Below, piece after piece: positions 52,502 through 61,889 of a stretch of 64,000 bases of DNA. The stretch lies in the NCBI GenBank assembly GCA_963664065.1, contig OY760942.1, forward strand, positions 2,542,001 to 2,606,000, read 5' to 3'. The notes beneath the pieces were generated by a model that was not told the DNA's origin, searched no databases, and worked only from the letters and a program-made list of their open reading frames with translations. How positions within the stretch are numbered: position 1 is the stretch's first letter; every line of letters begins with the position of its first letter. The position numbers and the translations under genes are program-made. Origin of the DNA: JABDJL01 sp963664065 (lineage in GTDB: Bacteria; Pseudomonadota; Gammaproteobacteria; Xanthomonadales; SZUA-36).

Positions 52502-52711
52502 ATGCTCAAGTTGAAAAGCTCCTGCGAACGTTGCGCACGGCCACTGCCACCATCTTCTGCGCAGGCCTGTATATGCAGTTTTGAATGCACTTTTTGCTTG
52601 GACTGCGTTGACAATGAGCTGGAAGGCGTATGCCCGAACTGTGGTGGCAATTTGGAAAAGCGGCCGATCAGGCCGGTGACGATGTTGGTAAAGTACCCGC
52701 CGGAGACATAG
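52502..52711 (+). CDS. DUF1272 cysteine-rich protein
   Basis: A 69-residue protein with eight cysteines in pairs: SCERCARPLP, CICSFECTFCLDCV and CPNCGGNL. This matches DUF1272, a small zinc-ribbon-like family of unknown function. It is ten bases after the GFA gene in the same direction and likely shares its transcript. Confidence 0.9.
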   Translation: MLKLKSSCERCARPLPPSSAQACICSFECTFCLDCVDNELEGVCPNCGGNLEKRPIRPVTMLVKYPPET

Positions 52712-52716
52712 TGTCC

Positions 52717-53454
52717 TCAATGATCGTGAACATCCGTCGCATCCGGTAAGGTCCAGTCAAGCTGCTCCAGGTCCTGCTGCTGAAAATATTCGTTCGCTTT
52801 CGAAAAATGCCGGCACCCGAAAAATCCACGGTGCGCAGACAGTGGCGAGGGGTGCGGGGCAATCAGAACACAATGCCGTTCACGATCGATGACAGCGCCT
52901 TTTTTCAAGGCATAACTACCCCACAACATAAACACCAGGCCATCACGCCCGGCATTCAGAAGACGTACGATATGGTCAGTAAACTGCTCCCAGCCCTTGC
53001 CCTGATGAGCACCCGCATTGCCTCTTTCAACCGTCAACACGGAATTCAGCAATAAAACGCCCTGGCTTGCCCAGGATTGCAGGTTGCCGTGATCCGGCGT
53101 GGATACTCCCAGGTCCGATTCGAGTTCCTTGAAAATATTGATGAGAGAAGGCGGGGTTGGCACCCCAAGCCGAACCGAAAAGCACAACCCATGCGCCTGA
53201 CCCGGGCCGTGATAGGGATCCTGGCCCAGGATAACGACTTTGACCTGTTCAAACGCGGTGGAGTTAAGTGCATTAAAGATCTTGTTCCCCGGCGGATAAA
53301 TCACTACGCCAGCCCGCTTGCGGGAAAGCAGGAACTCACGTAATTCCGACATGTAAGATTGCTGGAATTCAGGTTCCAGCCGGGACTTCCAGGAGTCCTC
53401 CAACTGGATTTGACGATTGCTTGAAGCTTGACTTTCAGACATAGACTGCTTCAT
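52717..53454 (-). CDS. ung: Uracil-DNA glycosylase
   Basis: A 245-residue family-1 UDG. The water-activating motif GQDPYHGPGQAHGLCFSV and the minor-groove loop HPSPLSAHRGFFGC are both present, as is LLNSVLTVERGNAGAHQ. It removes uracil from DNA to start base-excision repair. An N-terminal extension (MKQSMSESQASSN) precedes the core; a later start is possible. Confidence 0.96.
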   Translation of the reverse strand: MKQSMSESQASSNRQIQLEDSWKSRLEPEFQQSYMSELREFLLSRKRAGVVIYPPGNKIFNALNSTAFEQVKVVILGQDPYHGPGQAHGLCFSVRLGVPTPPSLINIFKELESDLGVSTPDHGNLQSWASQGVLLLNSVLTVERGNAGAHQGKGWEQFTDHIVRLLNAGRDGLVFMLWGSYALKKGAVIDRERHCVLIAPHPSPLSAHRGFFGCRHFSKANEYFQQQDLEQLDWTLPDATDVHDH

Positions 53455-53631
53455 TTCTTCCTGCTGCTTACCTTGAATTTACCGGGGCCTGAAATCACTT
53501 ATCAGGACACCGCAACGAGAACCCATTTCGTTCAGTTCAAGGAACGACAAGCGTAATGTACTATAGGCACTTTAGCGAGGAGCAGCGCTGATCAGCGTGA
53601 AGGTTTTCGCACATTTCTAACAGGAATCTTT

Positions 53632-54654
53632 ATGCCAATCACCACAGATGTAGTCATTATCGGTGCAGGTCCGACCGGGCTTTTCCAGGTTTTCGAACTG
53701 GGACTGCTGGATATCAAGGGCCATGTCGTTGATTCGTTGCCCCAGGTTGGCGGGCAGTGTGCGGAGTTGTATCCGGACAAGCCAATCTACGATATTCCTG
53801 CATTCCCGATCGTAGGCGCACAGGAGCTGGTGGACCGTTTGCTTGAGCAGATCAAGCCTTTTAATCCACAATTTCACCTGAAACAAACCGTCACAGGTCT
53901 TACTCAGCACGAAGACGGACGCTTTACCCTGGTTACCTCGGCCGGCACCGAGTTTGACACTGCCGCCGTCATTATTGCTGCAGGACTCGGAGCTTTTCAG
54001 CCGAGGAAGCTGCGAACCGCTGGCGCCGATGCATGGGATGGAACGCATATTCATTACCAGGTGCGGAACCCCGAACGACTGGCCGGCAAGAACATCATCA
54101 TCCTGGGTGGAGGCGATTCTGCGCTGGACTGGACTCTTGAATTGAACGAGCGGGTCGAAAAAATGACCCTGGTCCATCGCCGGGCAGAATACAGGGCACA
54201 ACCCGCATCTGTTAAGCTGATGAAAGAAATTGCTGAAAATGGCGGTTTACAGGAATTTCACGGAATGGTTCGCGAGATCCTTGTTGAAAACGATAAGTTC
54301 CATGGACTTAAAGTAGCTGATTCCGAGGGAGAAATGCACGAACTGGAGGCTGATGAAGTCTTCGTTTTCTGGGGTCTGTCACCCAACCTGGGGCCGATTG
54401 CCGACTGGGGTCTTGAAATAGATAAACGTCAAATCCCGGTCAATACGGAGCAGTTCCAGACCAGCATAACCGGCATTTTTGCGGTGGGTGATATCAATAC
54501 CTACACTGGCAAAAAGAAGTTGATACTGAGTGGTTTCCACGAAGCAGCGTTGGCCGCCTTCGGGGTACAAAAGTTACTTCACCCGGAAAAGAAAGTACAC
54601 CTTCAGTACACCACCACCAGCCCGATTTTACATAAACGATTGGGCGTGGATTAA
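53632..54654 (+). CDS. Ferredoxin/flavodoxin-NADP reductase, thioredoxin-reductase-like type
   Basis: A 340-residue FAD/NADPH protein with GAGPTGLFQVFELGLL for FAD, GGQCAELYPDKPIYDIPAFP, a second dinucleotide motif ILGGGDSALDWT and GIFAVGDI. It lacks the CxxC redox pair of thioredoxin reductase and ends RLGVD, which fits the type-2 ferredoxin-NADP reductase group. It reduces ferredoxin or flavodoxin using NADPH. Confidence 0.9.
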   Translation: MPITTDVVIIGAGPTGLFQVFELGLLDIKGHVVDSLPQVGGQCAELYPDKPIYDIPAFPIVGAQELVDRLLEQIKPFNPQFHLKQTVTGLTQHEDGRFTLVTSAGTEFDTAAVIIAAGLGAFQPRKLRTAGADAWDGTHIHYQVRNPERLAGKNIIILGGGDSALDWTLELNERVEKMTLVHRRAEYRAQPASVKLMKEIAENGGLQEFHGMVREILVENDKFHGLKVADSEGEMHELEADEVFVFWGLSPNLGPIADWGLEIDKRQIPVNTEQFQTSITGIFAVGDINTYTGKKKLILSGFHEAALAAFGVQKLLHPEKKVHLQYTTTSPILHKRLGVD

Positions 54655-54700
54655 ACCATAAATTTGTTCCCAAATCACTGCCGAGAGAAATTGATCCAAT

Positions 54701-55225
54701 ATGGGACATGTGCAGACAGTTCGCGGGTACTACGCCGCCATTGACAAGTGTCACCGGATTTATCATCGCCGTTTGTGTTTGATCCCTGAAGGAGAGGTAA
54801 TACCGGGACACCCCTGCATTGCTGAAAACCGGATCGTGGAGTTCGACGGTTTTCTCGATGTTTCGGATATGATTAATTTCTTCAAGAAAAATCCCCCGGA
54901 ACCGGAAACCGTGGCCTTTGATGATATATGGCATCAGACCTATCGAGAGAATGACAAGGAATTTGTTCAAGAGACTGATGATCGTTATAAAACCGCCGAC
55001 GTCACGTTTCCCGGCATAATATCGGCGATAAGAAACCCCGATAACAAACCCTTCCGTATGGTGGACGGACGCAGGCGCATGTGGAAACAGCAGGAAGCCG
55101 GGGGCAGTGAGGGTTTATTTTACGTAATTCCCGAGCCCGAAATATACCGATATTTTTGGATGATTGTACCGATGGCCGCGTTTCAGAATGAACTCAATCG
55201 AATTAATAAGCTTCAGAAGGCTTAA
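54701..55225 (+). CDS. Conserved hypothetical protein with a DGRRR motif
   Basis: A 174-residue protein, predicted soluble, beginning MGHVQTVRGYYAAIDKCHRIY. Noteworthy parts are HPCIAENRIVEFDGFLDVSDMINFFKKN and FRMVDGRRRMWKQQEAGGSEGLFYVI. The last resembles the DGRHR nucleotide-binding motif of ParB/sulfiredoxin-like folds, but the resemblance is short. No function assigned. A terminator hairpin follows. Confidence 0.65.
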   Translation: MGHVQTVRGYYAAIDKCHRIYHRRLCLIPEGEVIPGHPCIAENRIVEFDGFLDVSDMINFFKKNPPEPETVAFDDIWHQTYRENDKEFVQETDDRYKTADVTFPGIISAIRNPDNKPFRMVDGRRRMWKQQEAGGSEGLFYVIPEPEIYRYFWMIVPMAAFQNELNRINKLQKA

Positions 55226-55338
55226 CTCTAACTTGCAAATCGGCCAAGCTGTCCTATGCTCAGAATGAGTGGTTCACACATAGCCACCCCCTTCGGCTGT
55301 GCAACGGGTATGACGCCCCATGTGAATTTTCTCATATT

Positions 55339-55370
55339 GACAAGCGGTCAACAGGCCGCTTGTCATTTTA
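55339..55370 (+). terminator. Intrinsic terminator between convergent genes
   Basis: A 9-bp perfect stem (GACAAGCGG, CCGCTTGTC; 55339-55347 with 55356-55364) is followed on the plus strand by ATTTTATT. It ends the gene at 54701-55225 and lies directly beside the end of the convergent amidohydrolase. Confidence 0.7.
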
Positions 55371-56756
55371 TTGGAAACTGGCCAATGCTTCTTCGACGGC
55401 TTGACCGTTTTGCTTGTAAACAACCCCACCTTTCATCACAAAATCAACGTCCTGCAGAAGGTTTATGTATTTCAATACATCACCCTTTACAGCGATAATG
55501 TCTGCGTAACGTCCTGCAACCACCGTACCCCATTCAGTTTCAACGCCCATGAATTTGGACGGCCATAAAGTAGCCGCCTGGATGGTTTCCATGGCCGGAA
55601 TGCCCATGCCGCGCACCCAGACATCCAATTCGTTCCAGGTCGATTGGCAATGAAATTTCATCGGGATACCGCTGTCGGTACCGGCCATCAACACCACGCC
55701 TGCCTCCCTGAGCTGGGTGAATTTGCGTTTCAAGGTCGGTTTCCGCTTGGGGGTCAGTTGCGTGTAGAGCAATTGTCCCGGTTCCAGGATGGAGGATTTG
55801 ATGTCTTCGATGGTGCTTTGCTCAAGTCCACGGTGCCAGCAAGTACTGTCCAGTTTTTCCGGATTATCGCGGGTATCGGTGTAATTCCACAGGCCTTCTA
55901 CCGTTGGCGTCCAGAATAAGGGCCCACCGCGCACCCGTCCGGTGGCCGTGCGTTCTTTCAACAAGCGCATGACATCCGGCGGGTACTCCGGAGCTGTCGC
56001 CAGGCCGGTATGTTCGAAATTGTCTATGCCGATTTCCAGGCCACGACGGATCTCGTCAGGCCGGTGGGCGTGCGCCACTACTTTCAATCCGTGCTTGTGC
56101 GCTTCATCCACCACCGCCTGCGCTTCCTCGAGCGTCATATCGTCCTGGTCGACCAGTTTGATGACGTCTACCCCGGCATCTGCCAGGCGCTTTACTTTCT
56201 CCCGCGCATCACGCGCGCCGTCCACTCCCCAGCGGTAGAGTTCAGTCCCTGGATAGGGTGCTTTCTGGATAAACGGCCCGGACATGAACATACGCGGCCC
56301 GGGAATCTCACCGGCATTGATCCTGTCGCGCACATCGATGGAGTCTTTCAATGGCGCCCCCAGGTCGCGGGCAGTGGTAACACCAGCCAGCAATAATTGT
56401 ACGGCAGAGGCCGGCATGATTTCGCTGGCAAACCTGTCCTGGTATGCAGGGTGCCAATACGCGTAATCGGAATGACCGGTGATCATCAGGTGTACATGCA
56501 TGTCCCACAGACCGGGCAGTACGGACATCGCATCGGTGGATATGACTTCATAATCATCCGGCACGGGCAAACTGGCAACGGTTCCTACTTTCTCAATTCT
56601 GTCACCGGAAATCAGTATCACACTGTCCTGGATAGGCGTAGATCCAAAACCGTCGATCAATGTACCTCCAACAAGGGCTTTCTTAGCCTGCGCAAATCCG
56701 CTTGCAGACATCAATATGGCCATCGCCATAAGCGTCATGTACCTTAGTGCCTTCAT
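55368..56756 (-). CDS. Exported amidohydrolase (imidazolonepropionase-like)
   Basis: A 462-residue metal-dependent hydrolase from ATG 56756. The signal peptide is MKALRYMTLMAMAILMSASGFA. Metal ligands are visible in DMHVHLM, the lysine in VDVIKLVDQDD, VVAHAHRPDE, FEHTG and GTDSG. The composite TIM-barrel enzyme acts in the periplasm; family members cleave dipeptides, lactones or ring amides. The substrate cannot be read from sequence. Confidence 0.88.
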   Translation of the reverse strand: MKALRYMTLMAMAILMSASGFAQAKKALVGGTLIDGFGSTPIQDSVILISGDRIEKVGTVASLPVPDDYEVISTDAMSVLPGLWDMHVHLMITGHSDYAYWHPAYQDRFASEIMPASAVQLLLAGVTTARDLGAPLKDSIDVRDRINAGEIPGPRMFMSGPFIQKAPYPGTELYRWGVDGARDAREKVKRLADAGVDVIKLVDQDDMTLEEAQAVVDEAHKHGLKVVAHAHRPDEIRRGLEIGIDNFEHTGLATAPEYPPDVMRLLKERTATGRVRGGPLFWTPTVEGLWNYTDTRDNPEKLDSTCWHRGLEQSTIEDIKSSILEPGQLLYTQLTPKRKPTLKRKFTQLREAGVVLMAGTDSGIPMKFHCQSTWNELDVWVRGMGIPAMETIQAATLWPSKFMGVETEWGTVVAGRYADIIAVKGDVLKYINLLQDVDFVMKGGVVYKQNGQAVEEALASFQ

Positions 56757-56906
56757 CGTTTTCTCCCTCAAGCTGTCACGCTATGTCCGTGTGCCACACT
56801 GATCTGTAATCAACATTATGACAAACCTGCAAAGTTCTATGCATTTCTTCCACACCGACAACAGCATACTGTGGGGGCGTATCCGGTTTACCTGCCGGAA
56901 ATAAAC

Positions 56907-57668
56907 CTATTTACAGGCTACCCAGCCGGCAAAATTCATCCACCGCCAGAAACAGTCGGCCTGGGTAAAACCGGCGCTGAGCATAAATTCTTCGTTCTGC
57001 CGTGAAGTAACGGGAACCAAGACACCTTCCAGGGACAGGCGTTTGCGTTCAACCTCTTCCTTGCTATATCCGTGACCGCTCTTGAGTTCGTGGTAAACCT
57101 CCGTCATCAATGCGGTCAAATCTTCCGTTGCCCCCAGGACTTTCTCAACCAGGATCAGAACACCGCCCGGTGCTGTGTGCACGTAAACCTTGTGAAGAAT
57201 TCGTTGTCGTTGATCAACAGGCGTGAACTGCAAGGAAAGCACGCAAAGCGTAACACTGGCCTGTACATCGGGATAAGGCCCGCGCAGGTCACGCCGCTCG
57301 ATGTTCACGAATCCCGACTCAATTTCAGACCTGAATCTCTTGCGGGCAGATTTCAGCATTGGCTCTGATATCTCCAGCCCGAGATAATTGCACTGCGAGT
57401 TGAATTTTTCCACAAACGGGGCAAGTGCATCACCGCGTGAGCATCCAAGATCCACAATATGGGTTCCTGGCTGTGCAAACCTGCAGCCGATATCGAACAC
57501 CGCCTTTCGCATGACATCGTATTGAGGGATGGAACGACGCAACATATCGGTAAAGACCGAGGTTACAGACTGGTCGAACTCCCAGCGGTCCGAAGGCTTG
57601 TGCCCGAGGGATGATGACTTGTCTTCATTGTGATCAGGATCTTTCATTGGAAAAGACAGGGTTCTCAC
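56907..57668 (-). CDS. CmoA-like SAM-dependent methyltransferase-fold protein
   Basis: A 253-residue protein from GTG 57668, which has AGGGG just upstream and overlaps the end of the deaminase gene. WEFDQSVTSVFTDMLRRSIPQYDVM, PGTHIVDLGCSRGDALAPFV, TLCVLSLQFTPVDQRQRILHKVY, GGVLILVEKV and YHELKSGHGYSKEEVERKRLSLEGVLVP follow the E. coli CmoA sequence block by block. CmoA makes carboxy-SAM for tRNA uridine-34 modification. The pairing here with a cytosine deaminase gene rather than cmoB makes it doubtful that this is the housekeeping CmoA. Confidence 0.78.
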   Translation of the reverse strand: MRTLSFPMKDPDHNEDKSSSLGHKPSDRWEFDQSVTSVFTDMLRRSIPQYDVMRKAVFDIGCRFAQPGTHIVDLGCSRGDALAPFVEKFNSQCNYLGLEISEPMLKSARKRFRSEIESGFVNIERRDLRGPYPDVQASVTLCVLSLQFTPVDQRQRILHKVYVHTAPGGVLILVEKVLGATEDLTALMTEVYHELKSGHGYSKEEVERKRLSLEGVLVPVTSRQNEEFMLSAGFTQADCFWRWMNFAGWVACK

Positions 57669-58102
57669 ACCCCTATATCTTCATTCCAGAGTTGGGGTTT
57701 TTCCCTGATGAAATCGCTCATCATGCTGATGCATTCACGGTTTTGCTGGACTTCAACATCGACACCGCGTGATCGCAGCAACGCCTCCTCGCCCATGAAT
57801 GTCTTGTTTTCCCCTACAACGACAGATGGAATTCCATAAAGCAAAATGGCTCCGGAGCACATGGAGCAGGGCGAAAGCGTGGTGTAAATCGTGCTTTCAC
57901 GGTACACAGAGGCAAGCTGTCTGCCGGCATTTTCCAGGGCGTCCATTTCTCCATGCAAAACGCAACTGCCCTGCTGCACCCTGCGGTTGTGCCCCTTACC
58001 AATAATACGGCCGTTGTGCACGATCACAGAGCCTATCGGTATACCGCCTTCAGCCATGCTCTGGCGGGCTTCTTCAATAGCGGCCTGCATGAATTGATCC
58101 AT
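57665..58102 (-). CDS. Cytosine deaminase-like nucleobase deaminase
   Basis: A 145-residue CDA-fold enzyme with zinc motifs CVLHGEMDAL (H-G-E in place of the usual H-A-E) and SPCSMCSGAILL. GGIPIGSVIVHNGRIIGKGHNRRVQQGS matches the yeast-type cytosine deaminase. It would convert cytosine to uracil, which feeds the divergent pyrimidine catabolic genes. It overlaps the CmoA-like gene by four bases. Confidence 0.85.
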   Translation of the reverse strand: MDQFMQAAIEEARQSMAEGGIPIGSVIVHNGRIIGKGHNRRVQQGSCVLHGEMDALENAGRQLASVYRESTIYTTLSPCSMCSGAILLYGIPSVVVGENKTFMGEEALLRSRGVDVEVQQNRECISMMSDFIREKPQLWNEDIGV

Positions 58103-58180
58103 TGATCGTTCCTTTGGGTTGTTCCTTATTAAACAAGGCTTTCTATACCTTTTGTAGATACTATTCTATTTGCGGCTTAT

Positions 58181-58197
58181 TTGGGGTCAGAGTACTA
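58181..58197. repeat. Solitary GGGGTCAGAG half-repeat
   Basis: TTTGGGGTCAGAGTACT matches the left arm of the palindrome family, but no right arm follows. It lies 42 bases before the dihydropyrimidinase start, in the divergent promoter region (58103-58238). Confidence 0.7.
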
Positions 58198-58238
58198 TTT
58201 CTTTTTCATGTTGTTGAATCTGCGCCAGGATCCGTCAT

Positions 58239-59627
58239 ATGAGCTCATTGTTGATCAAAAACGGCACCATCGTTACCTCCGGCGATCATTATGCCGGAGA
58301 TGTTTTTATTGAAGATGAAACTGTAGCAACCATAGGGGCCAGTCTCGATTTGACGGCTGACCGGGTCATCGATGCTAACGGCTGTTACCTGTTCCCCGGA
58401 GGAATTGACGCGCATACCCACATGGAACTGCCTTTCATGGGCACCTTCGCCAGCGATACCTTTGAATCCGGCACGCTGGCCGGGCTGCATGGCGGCACCA
58501 CTTCGATTATTGATTTTGCCATCCAAACGCAGGGTGATTCGCTGGCAGCTGCACTGGAATCCTGGCATGAGAAAGCCGATGGCCACGCGGTTGGCGACTA
58601 CGCATTCCATTGCGCTGTAACCGATTTCAACGACGATACACGCAAAGAGGTCCCTGCCGTCATCAATGAGCACGGGATCAATTCCTTCAAGGTCTTCATG
58701 GCCTACAAGGGATTCCTGATGGTGGACGACCGCCAGATATATGAGCTGATGCAGGAATTGGTGAAACACGGCGGCATCATCACCTCGCATTGCGAGAATG
58801 GCGATATGATCGACCGCACCATCCAGGAGTTCCTGGCCGAGGGCAAGACCGAGCCGAAATACCACGTGCTGTCCCGCCCGGCAATCTGTGAAGCAGAAGC
58901 CAGCGGACGGGTGATCGACCTGGCCTGGCAGTCCGGCTGTCCCAATTACATCGTGCACATGACCTGCGAGGAAGCACTGGAACGGGTGCGCATGGCCACT
59001 ACCCGAAACCAGCGCGTATTTGTCGAAACCTGTATCCAGTACCTGCTGCTGGATGATTCCTACTATTACAAAGACGGATTCGAGGGCGCCAAGGTGGTCA
59101 TGAGCCCGCCATTGCGCAAGAAGAAAGACCAGGAAGCCCTATGGGCTGCCATTAACCAGAACCTGATCCACCACGTGGCTACCGATCACTGTCCCTTCTG
59201 CATGGAACAAAAGGAAATGGGCAAAGATAATTTCTCCAAGATTCCCAACGGAGCTCCGGGTATCGAAAACAGAATGGAACTGTTGTATTCCGAGGGGGTG
59301 GACAAGGGCAGGATCTCGCTGAACAAATTTGTGGAAATGAGTTCAACCGGGGCTGCCAAGATTTTCGGCCTGTTCCCACGCAAGGGCACTATCGCAGTAG
59401 GCTCTGATGCCGATATTGTGGTGTTTGACCCCGGGCATAAACACACCATATCGGCTGACACACACCATATGAACGTGGATTACAATGCCTACGAGGGCTG
59501 GGAAGTTCAAGGCAAGGCGCGTACCACCATCCTGCGTGGCAAGGTTGCGGTTGACGAGGGCGTCGCTCACGTCGGTGAAGGCTTTGGCCAATACCTCAAG
59601 CGTCCGCCTTTTACACCGCATTTCTGA
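58239..59627 (+). CDS. hydA: Dihydropyrimidinase
   Basis: A 462-residue cyclic amidohydrolase. Metal ligands H59 and H61 lie in GIDAHTHMELPF, the carboxylated lysine is K151 in FKVFMAYKG, and further ligands are in HCENGD and ATDHCPF. It opens dihydrouracil to N-carbamoyl-beta-alanine, the second step of reductive uracil breakdown. It leads the plus-strand operon. Confidence 0.95.
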   Translation: MSSLLIKNGTIVTSGDHYAGDVFIEDETVATIGASLDLTADRVIDANGCYLFPGGIDAHTHMELPFMGTFASDTFESGTLAGLHGGTTSIIDFAIQTQGDSLAAALESWHEKADGHAVGDYAFHCAVTDFNDDTRKEVPAVINEHGINSFKVFMAYKGFLMVDDRQIYELMQELVKHGGIITSHCENGDMIDRTIQEFLAEGKTEPKYHVLSRPAICEAEASGRVIDLAWQSGCPNYIVHMTCEEALERVRMATTRNQRVFVETCIQYLLLDDSYYYKDGFEGAKVVMSPPLRKKKDQEALWAAINQNLIHHVATDHCPFCMEQKEMGKDNFSKIPNGAPGIENRMELLYSEGVDKGRISLNKFVEMSSTGAAKIFGLFPRKGTIAVGSDADIVVFDPGHKHTISADTHHMNVDYNAYEGWEVQGKARTTILRGKVAVDEGVAHVGEGFGQYLKRPPFTPHF

Positions 59628-59640
59628 GGAGCGAGCAAGC

Positions 59641-60507
59641 ATGTCAAGAATGGTCAAAGCCGGCATCGTCCAGATGGCCAACCAGTTGGATACCAATGCT
59701 TCTTGCGAAGACCATCGAAAAGCGATGATCGAGGCGCACATCCCCTACATCGCCGAGGCGGGTGACCAGGGCGTGCAGATGCTCTGCTTCCAGGAGATTT
59801 TTACCGGCCCCTATTTCTGCCCCTCCCAGGACACGAAATGGTATGACGCTGCTGAGCCGATCCCCGATGGCCCAACCACGCAATTGATGTGCGAGTACGC
59901 AAAGAAATACAACATGGTCATCGTGGTTCCGATCTACGAGGAACATATGACGGGTGTTTATTACAACACCGCAGCCGTCATTGATGCGGACGGCACTTAT
60001 CTCGGCAAGTACCGCAAGAACCATATTCCACAGGTCGCGGGTTTCTGGGAAAAATATTTTTTCAAACCCGGCAACCTGGGCTACCCGGTGTTTGACACTG
60101 CTTACGGTAAAGTCGGCGTCTATATCTGTTACGACCGCCATTTTCCGGATGGCGCAAGATGCCTGGGTCTGGGCGGAGCAGAAATCGTGTTCAACCCTTC
60201 GGCCACCGTTGCGGGCCTGTCCCAGTACCTTTGGGAACTGGAGCAAACCGCACATGCGGCCGCCAACGGTTATTACATTGCTGCGATCAACCGTATCGGC
60301 GAAGAGGCGCCCTGGAATATCGGGCGCTTTTATGGCTCATCCTATTTCGCGGATCCGCGCGGGCAAATCGTCGCCCAGGCCAGCGAAGACCAGGATGAAC
60401 TGCTGGTTGCTGATCTCGATTTCGATATGATTCGTGAAGTGCGCAATACCTGGCAGTTTTACCGCGACCGCAGGCCTGAAACCTACGGACAAATTACAGA
60501 GATCTGA
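59641..60507 (+). CDS. Beta-ureidopropionase (N-carbamoyl-beta-alanine amidohydrolase)
   Basis: A 288-residue nitrilase-superfamily enzyme from ATG 59641, which follows GAGGAG; the frame opens earlier inside hydA. The Glu-Lys-Cys triad is E52 (CFQEIFTGPYFCP), K126 (LGKYRKNHIP) and C163 (VYICYDRHFPDG). It releases beta-alanine, ammonia and carbon dioxide. Gene order directly after dihydropyrimidinase supports the assignment over other nitrilases. Confidence 0.93.
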   Translation: MSRMVKAGIVQMANQLDTNASCEDHRKAMIEAHIPYIAEAGDQGVQMLCFQEIFTGPYFCPSQDTKWYDAAEPIPDGPTTQLMCEYAKKYNMVIVVPIYEEHMTGVYYNTAAVIDADGTYLGKYRKNHIPQVAGFWEKYFFKPGNLGYPVFDTAYGKVGVYICYDRHFPDGARCLGLGGAEIVFNPSATVAGLSQYLWELEQTAHAAANGYYIAAINRIGEEAPWNIGRFYGSSYFADPRGQIVAQASEDQDELLVADLDFDMIREVRNTWQFYRDRRPETYGQITEI

Positions 60508-60536
60508 TCAAATCAGGTCAGCAGGACTATGACAAT

Positions 60537-61889
60537 ATGAAAATTCTGGATCGTTTTAAATCAAGCAGTTCCAAAGCCGAAACGAATACATCAGGTGATG
60601 AGGCCCTGTTGGCATCGCGCAATAAACATTTTTTGCCGCTGGCGCTGTACCACGACAAGCCCCTGCACCTGAAAAAAGCGCAAGGCATGTACGTCTGGGA
60701 CGCGGAAGGGAAAAAATACCTTGATTGCATCGGCGGGATCATCTGTATATCTGCCGGACACAACCATCCGAAGATCAAGCAGAAGCTTACCCAGATGCTG
60801 GACGATGATGAAATCCAGCACACCAGTACGCTGTACCTGAGCGAGCACAACGTAACACTGGCAGAAACCCTGGTTGCGCAGGCACCGGATGGCCTGGATC
60901 GTGTTTCATTTACCAATTCAGGCTCCGAAGCCAACGAAATGGCCTTTATGACCGCACGCCAGTCCACCGGCGAAACCATCATCGTCAACCTGCGCCACAG
61001 CTACCACGGTGGTACGGCCGCTACCCTGGCGCAATGCGGACATTCCAGTTGGCGTTTTCGCGCGCAACCCAACGCCCAGGCAACCAGTGCTCTGGAGCCA
61101 TATTGCTACCGCTGCCCATTTAACAAGAAACCGGAAAGCTGTGATTTTGAATGCGCCGAGAATGTTGAAACCACTATCCAGACGTCCACCCACGGCAAGA
61201 TTGCCGCAATGATCATCGAACCGGTGATGGGTGTAGGCGGTTTTATCACTCCGCCCAAGGAATACTTCGACCGGGTAACAAAAATCGTTCACGAGTACGG
61301 CGGCAAGTACATTTCAGACGAGGTACAGACCGGTGCAGGCCGCTGCGGGCAGGAATTCCTGCTGACCAAGGAACTGGAAATCGACGCGGACATGATCACC
61401 ATGGCCAAGGGCTTCGGTAACGGCGCAGCCATAGGCGCCGTGCTGATGAAGTCGGAAGACGCGGACTCGCTGAAAGGCAAGATGTATTTCAACACCTTTG
61501 GCGGTGACCCGATGCAGACTGCCCAGGCCAAGGCCACCATGGACATCATCGCCGAGGAAAAACTGATAGATAACGCGCGTGAAATGGGCGCCAGGATCGT
61601 GGATGGCCTCAATGAAATGGCCAAAACCCACGAGCTGATCGGTGATGTCCGCGGACGCGGTCTCTTGCTGGGCATAGAGATGGTCAAGGATCGCAAGTCC
61701 AAGGAATTTGCAACGGATGAAGCCGCACGCTTTATGGACATGTGCAAAGACCGGGGTGTATTGCTGGGTAAAGGCGGCTTACGCGGTAACGTGATCCGGA
61801 TAGCACCACCAATGACGATCAATGCTGAAGAAGTCGATCACCTGCTGGAGGTTATGGACCAGTCACTGGCTGCATTGGGGTCAGAGTAA
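60537..61889 (+). CDS. Class III aminotransferase, probably beta-alanine:pyruvate type
   Basis: A 450-residue PLP enzyme with TNSGSEANEMAFMTAR, LRHSYHGGT, the DEVQTGAGRCG motif and the PLP lysine at about residue 291 (MITMAKGFGNGA). In context it should convert beta-alanine to malonate semialdehyde. Four cysteines (CYRCPFNKKPESCDFEC, about 184-200) form an unusual insert resembling a metal knuckle. The last residues LGSE and the stop are encoded by a mobile repeat arm, so the natural C-terminus may have been changed. Confidence 0.9.
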   Translation: MKILDRFKSSSSKAETNTSGDEALLASRNKHFLPLALYHDKPLHLKKAQGMYVWDAEGKKYLDCIGGIICISAGHNHPKIKQKLTQMLDDDEIQHTSTLYLSEHNVTLAETLVAQAPDGLDRVSFTNSGSEANEMAFMTARQSTGETIIVNLRHSYHGGTAATLAQCGHSSWRFRAQPNAQATSALEPYCYRCPFNKKPESCDFECAENVETTIQTSTHGKIAAMIIEPVMGVGGFITPPKEYFDRVTKIVHEYGGKYISDEVQTGAGRCGQEFLLTKELEIDADMITMAKGFGNGAAIGAVLMKSEDADSLKGKMYFNTFGGDPMQTAQAKATMDIIAEEKLIDNAREMGARIVDGLNEMAKTHELIGDVRGRGLLLGIEMVKDRKSKEFATDEAARFMDMCKDRGVLLGKGGLRGNVIRIAPPMTINAEEVDHLLEVMDQSLAALGSE

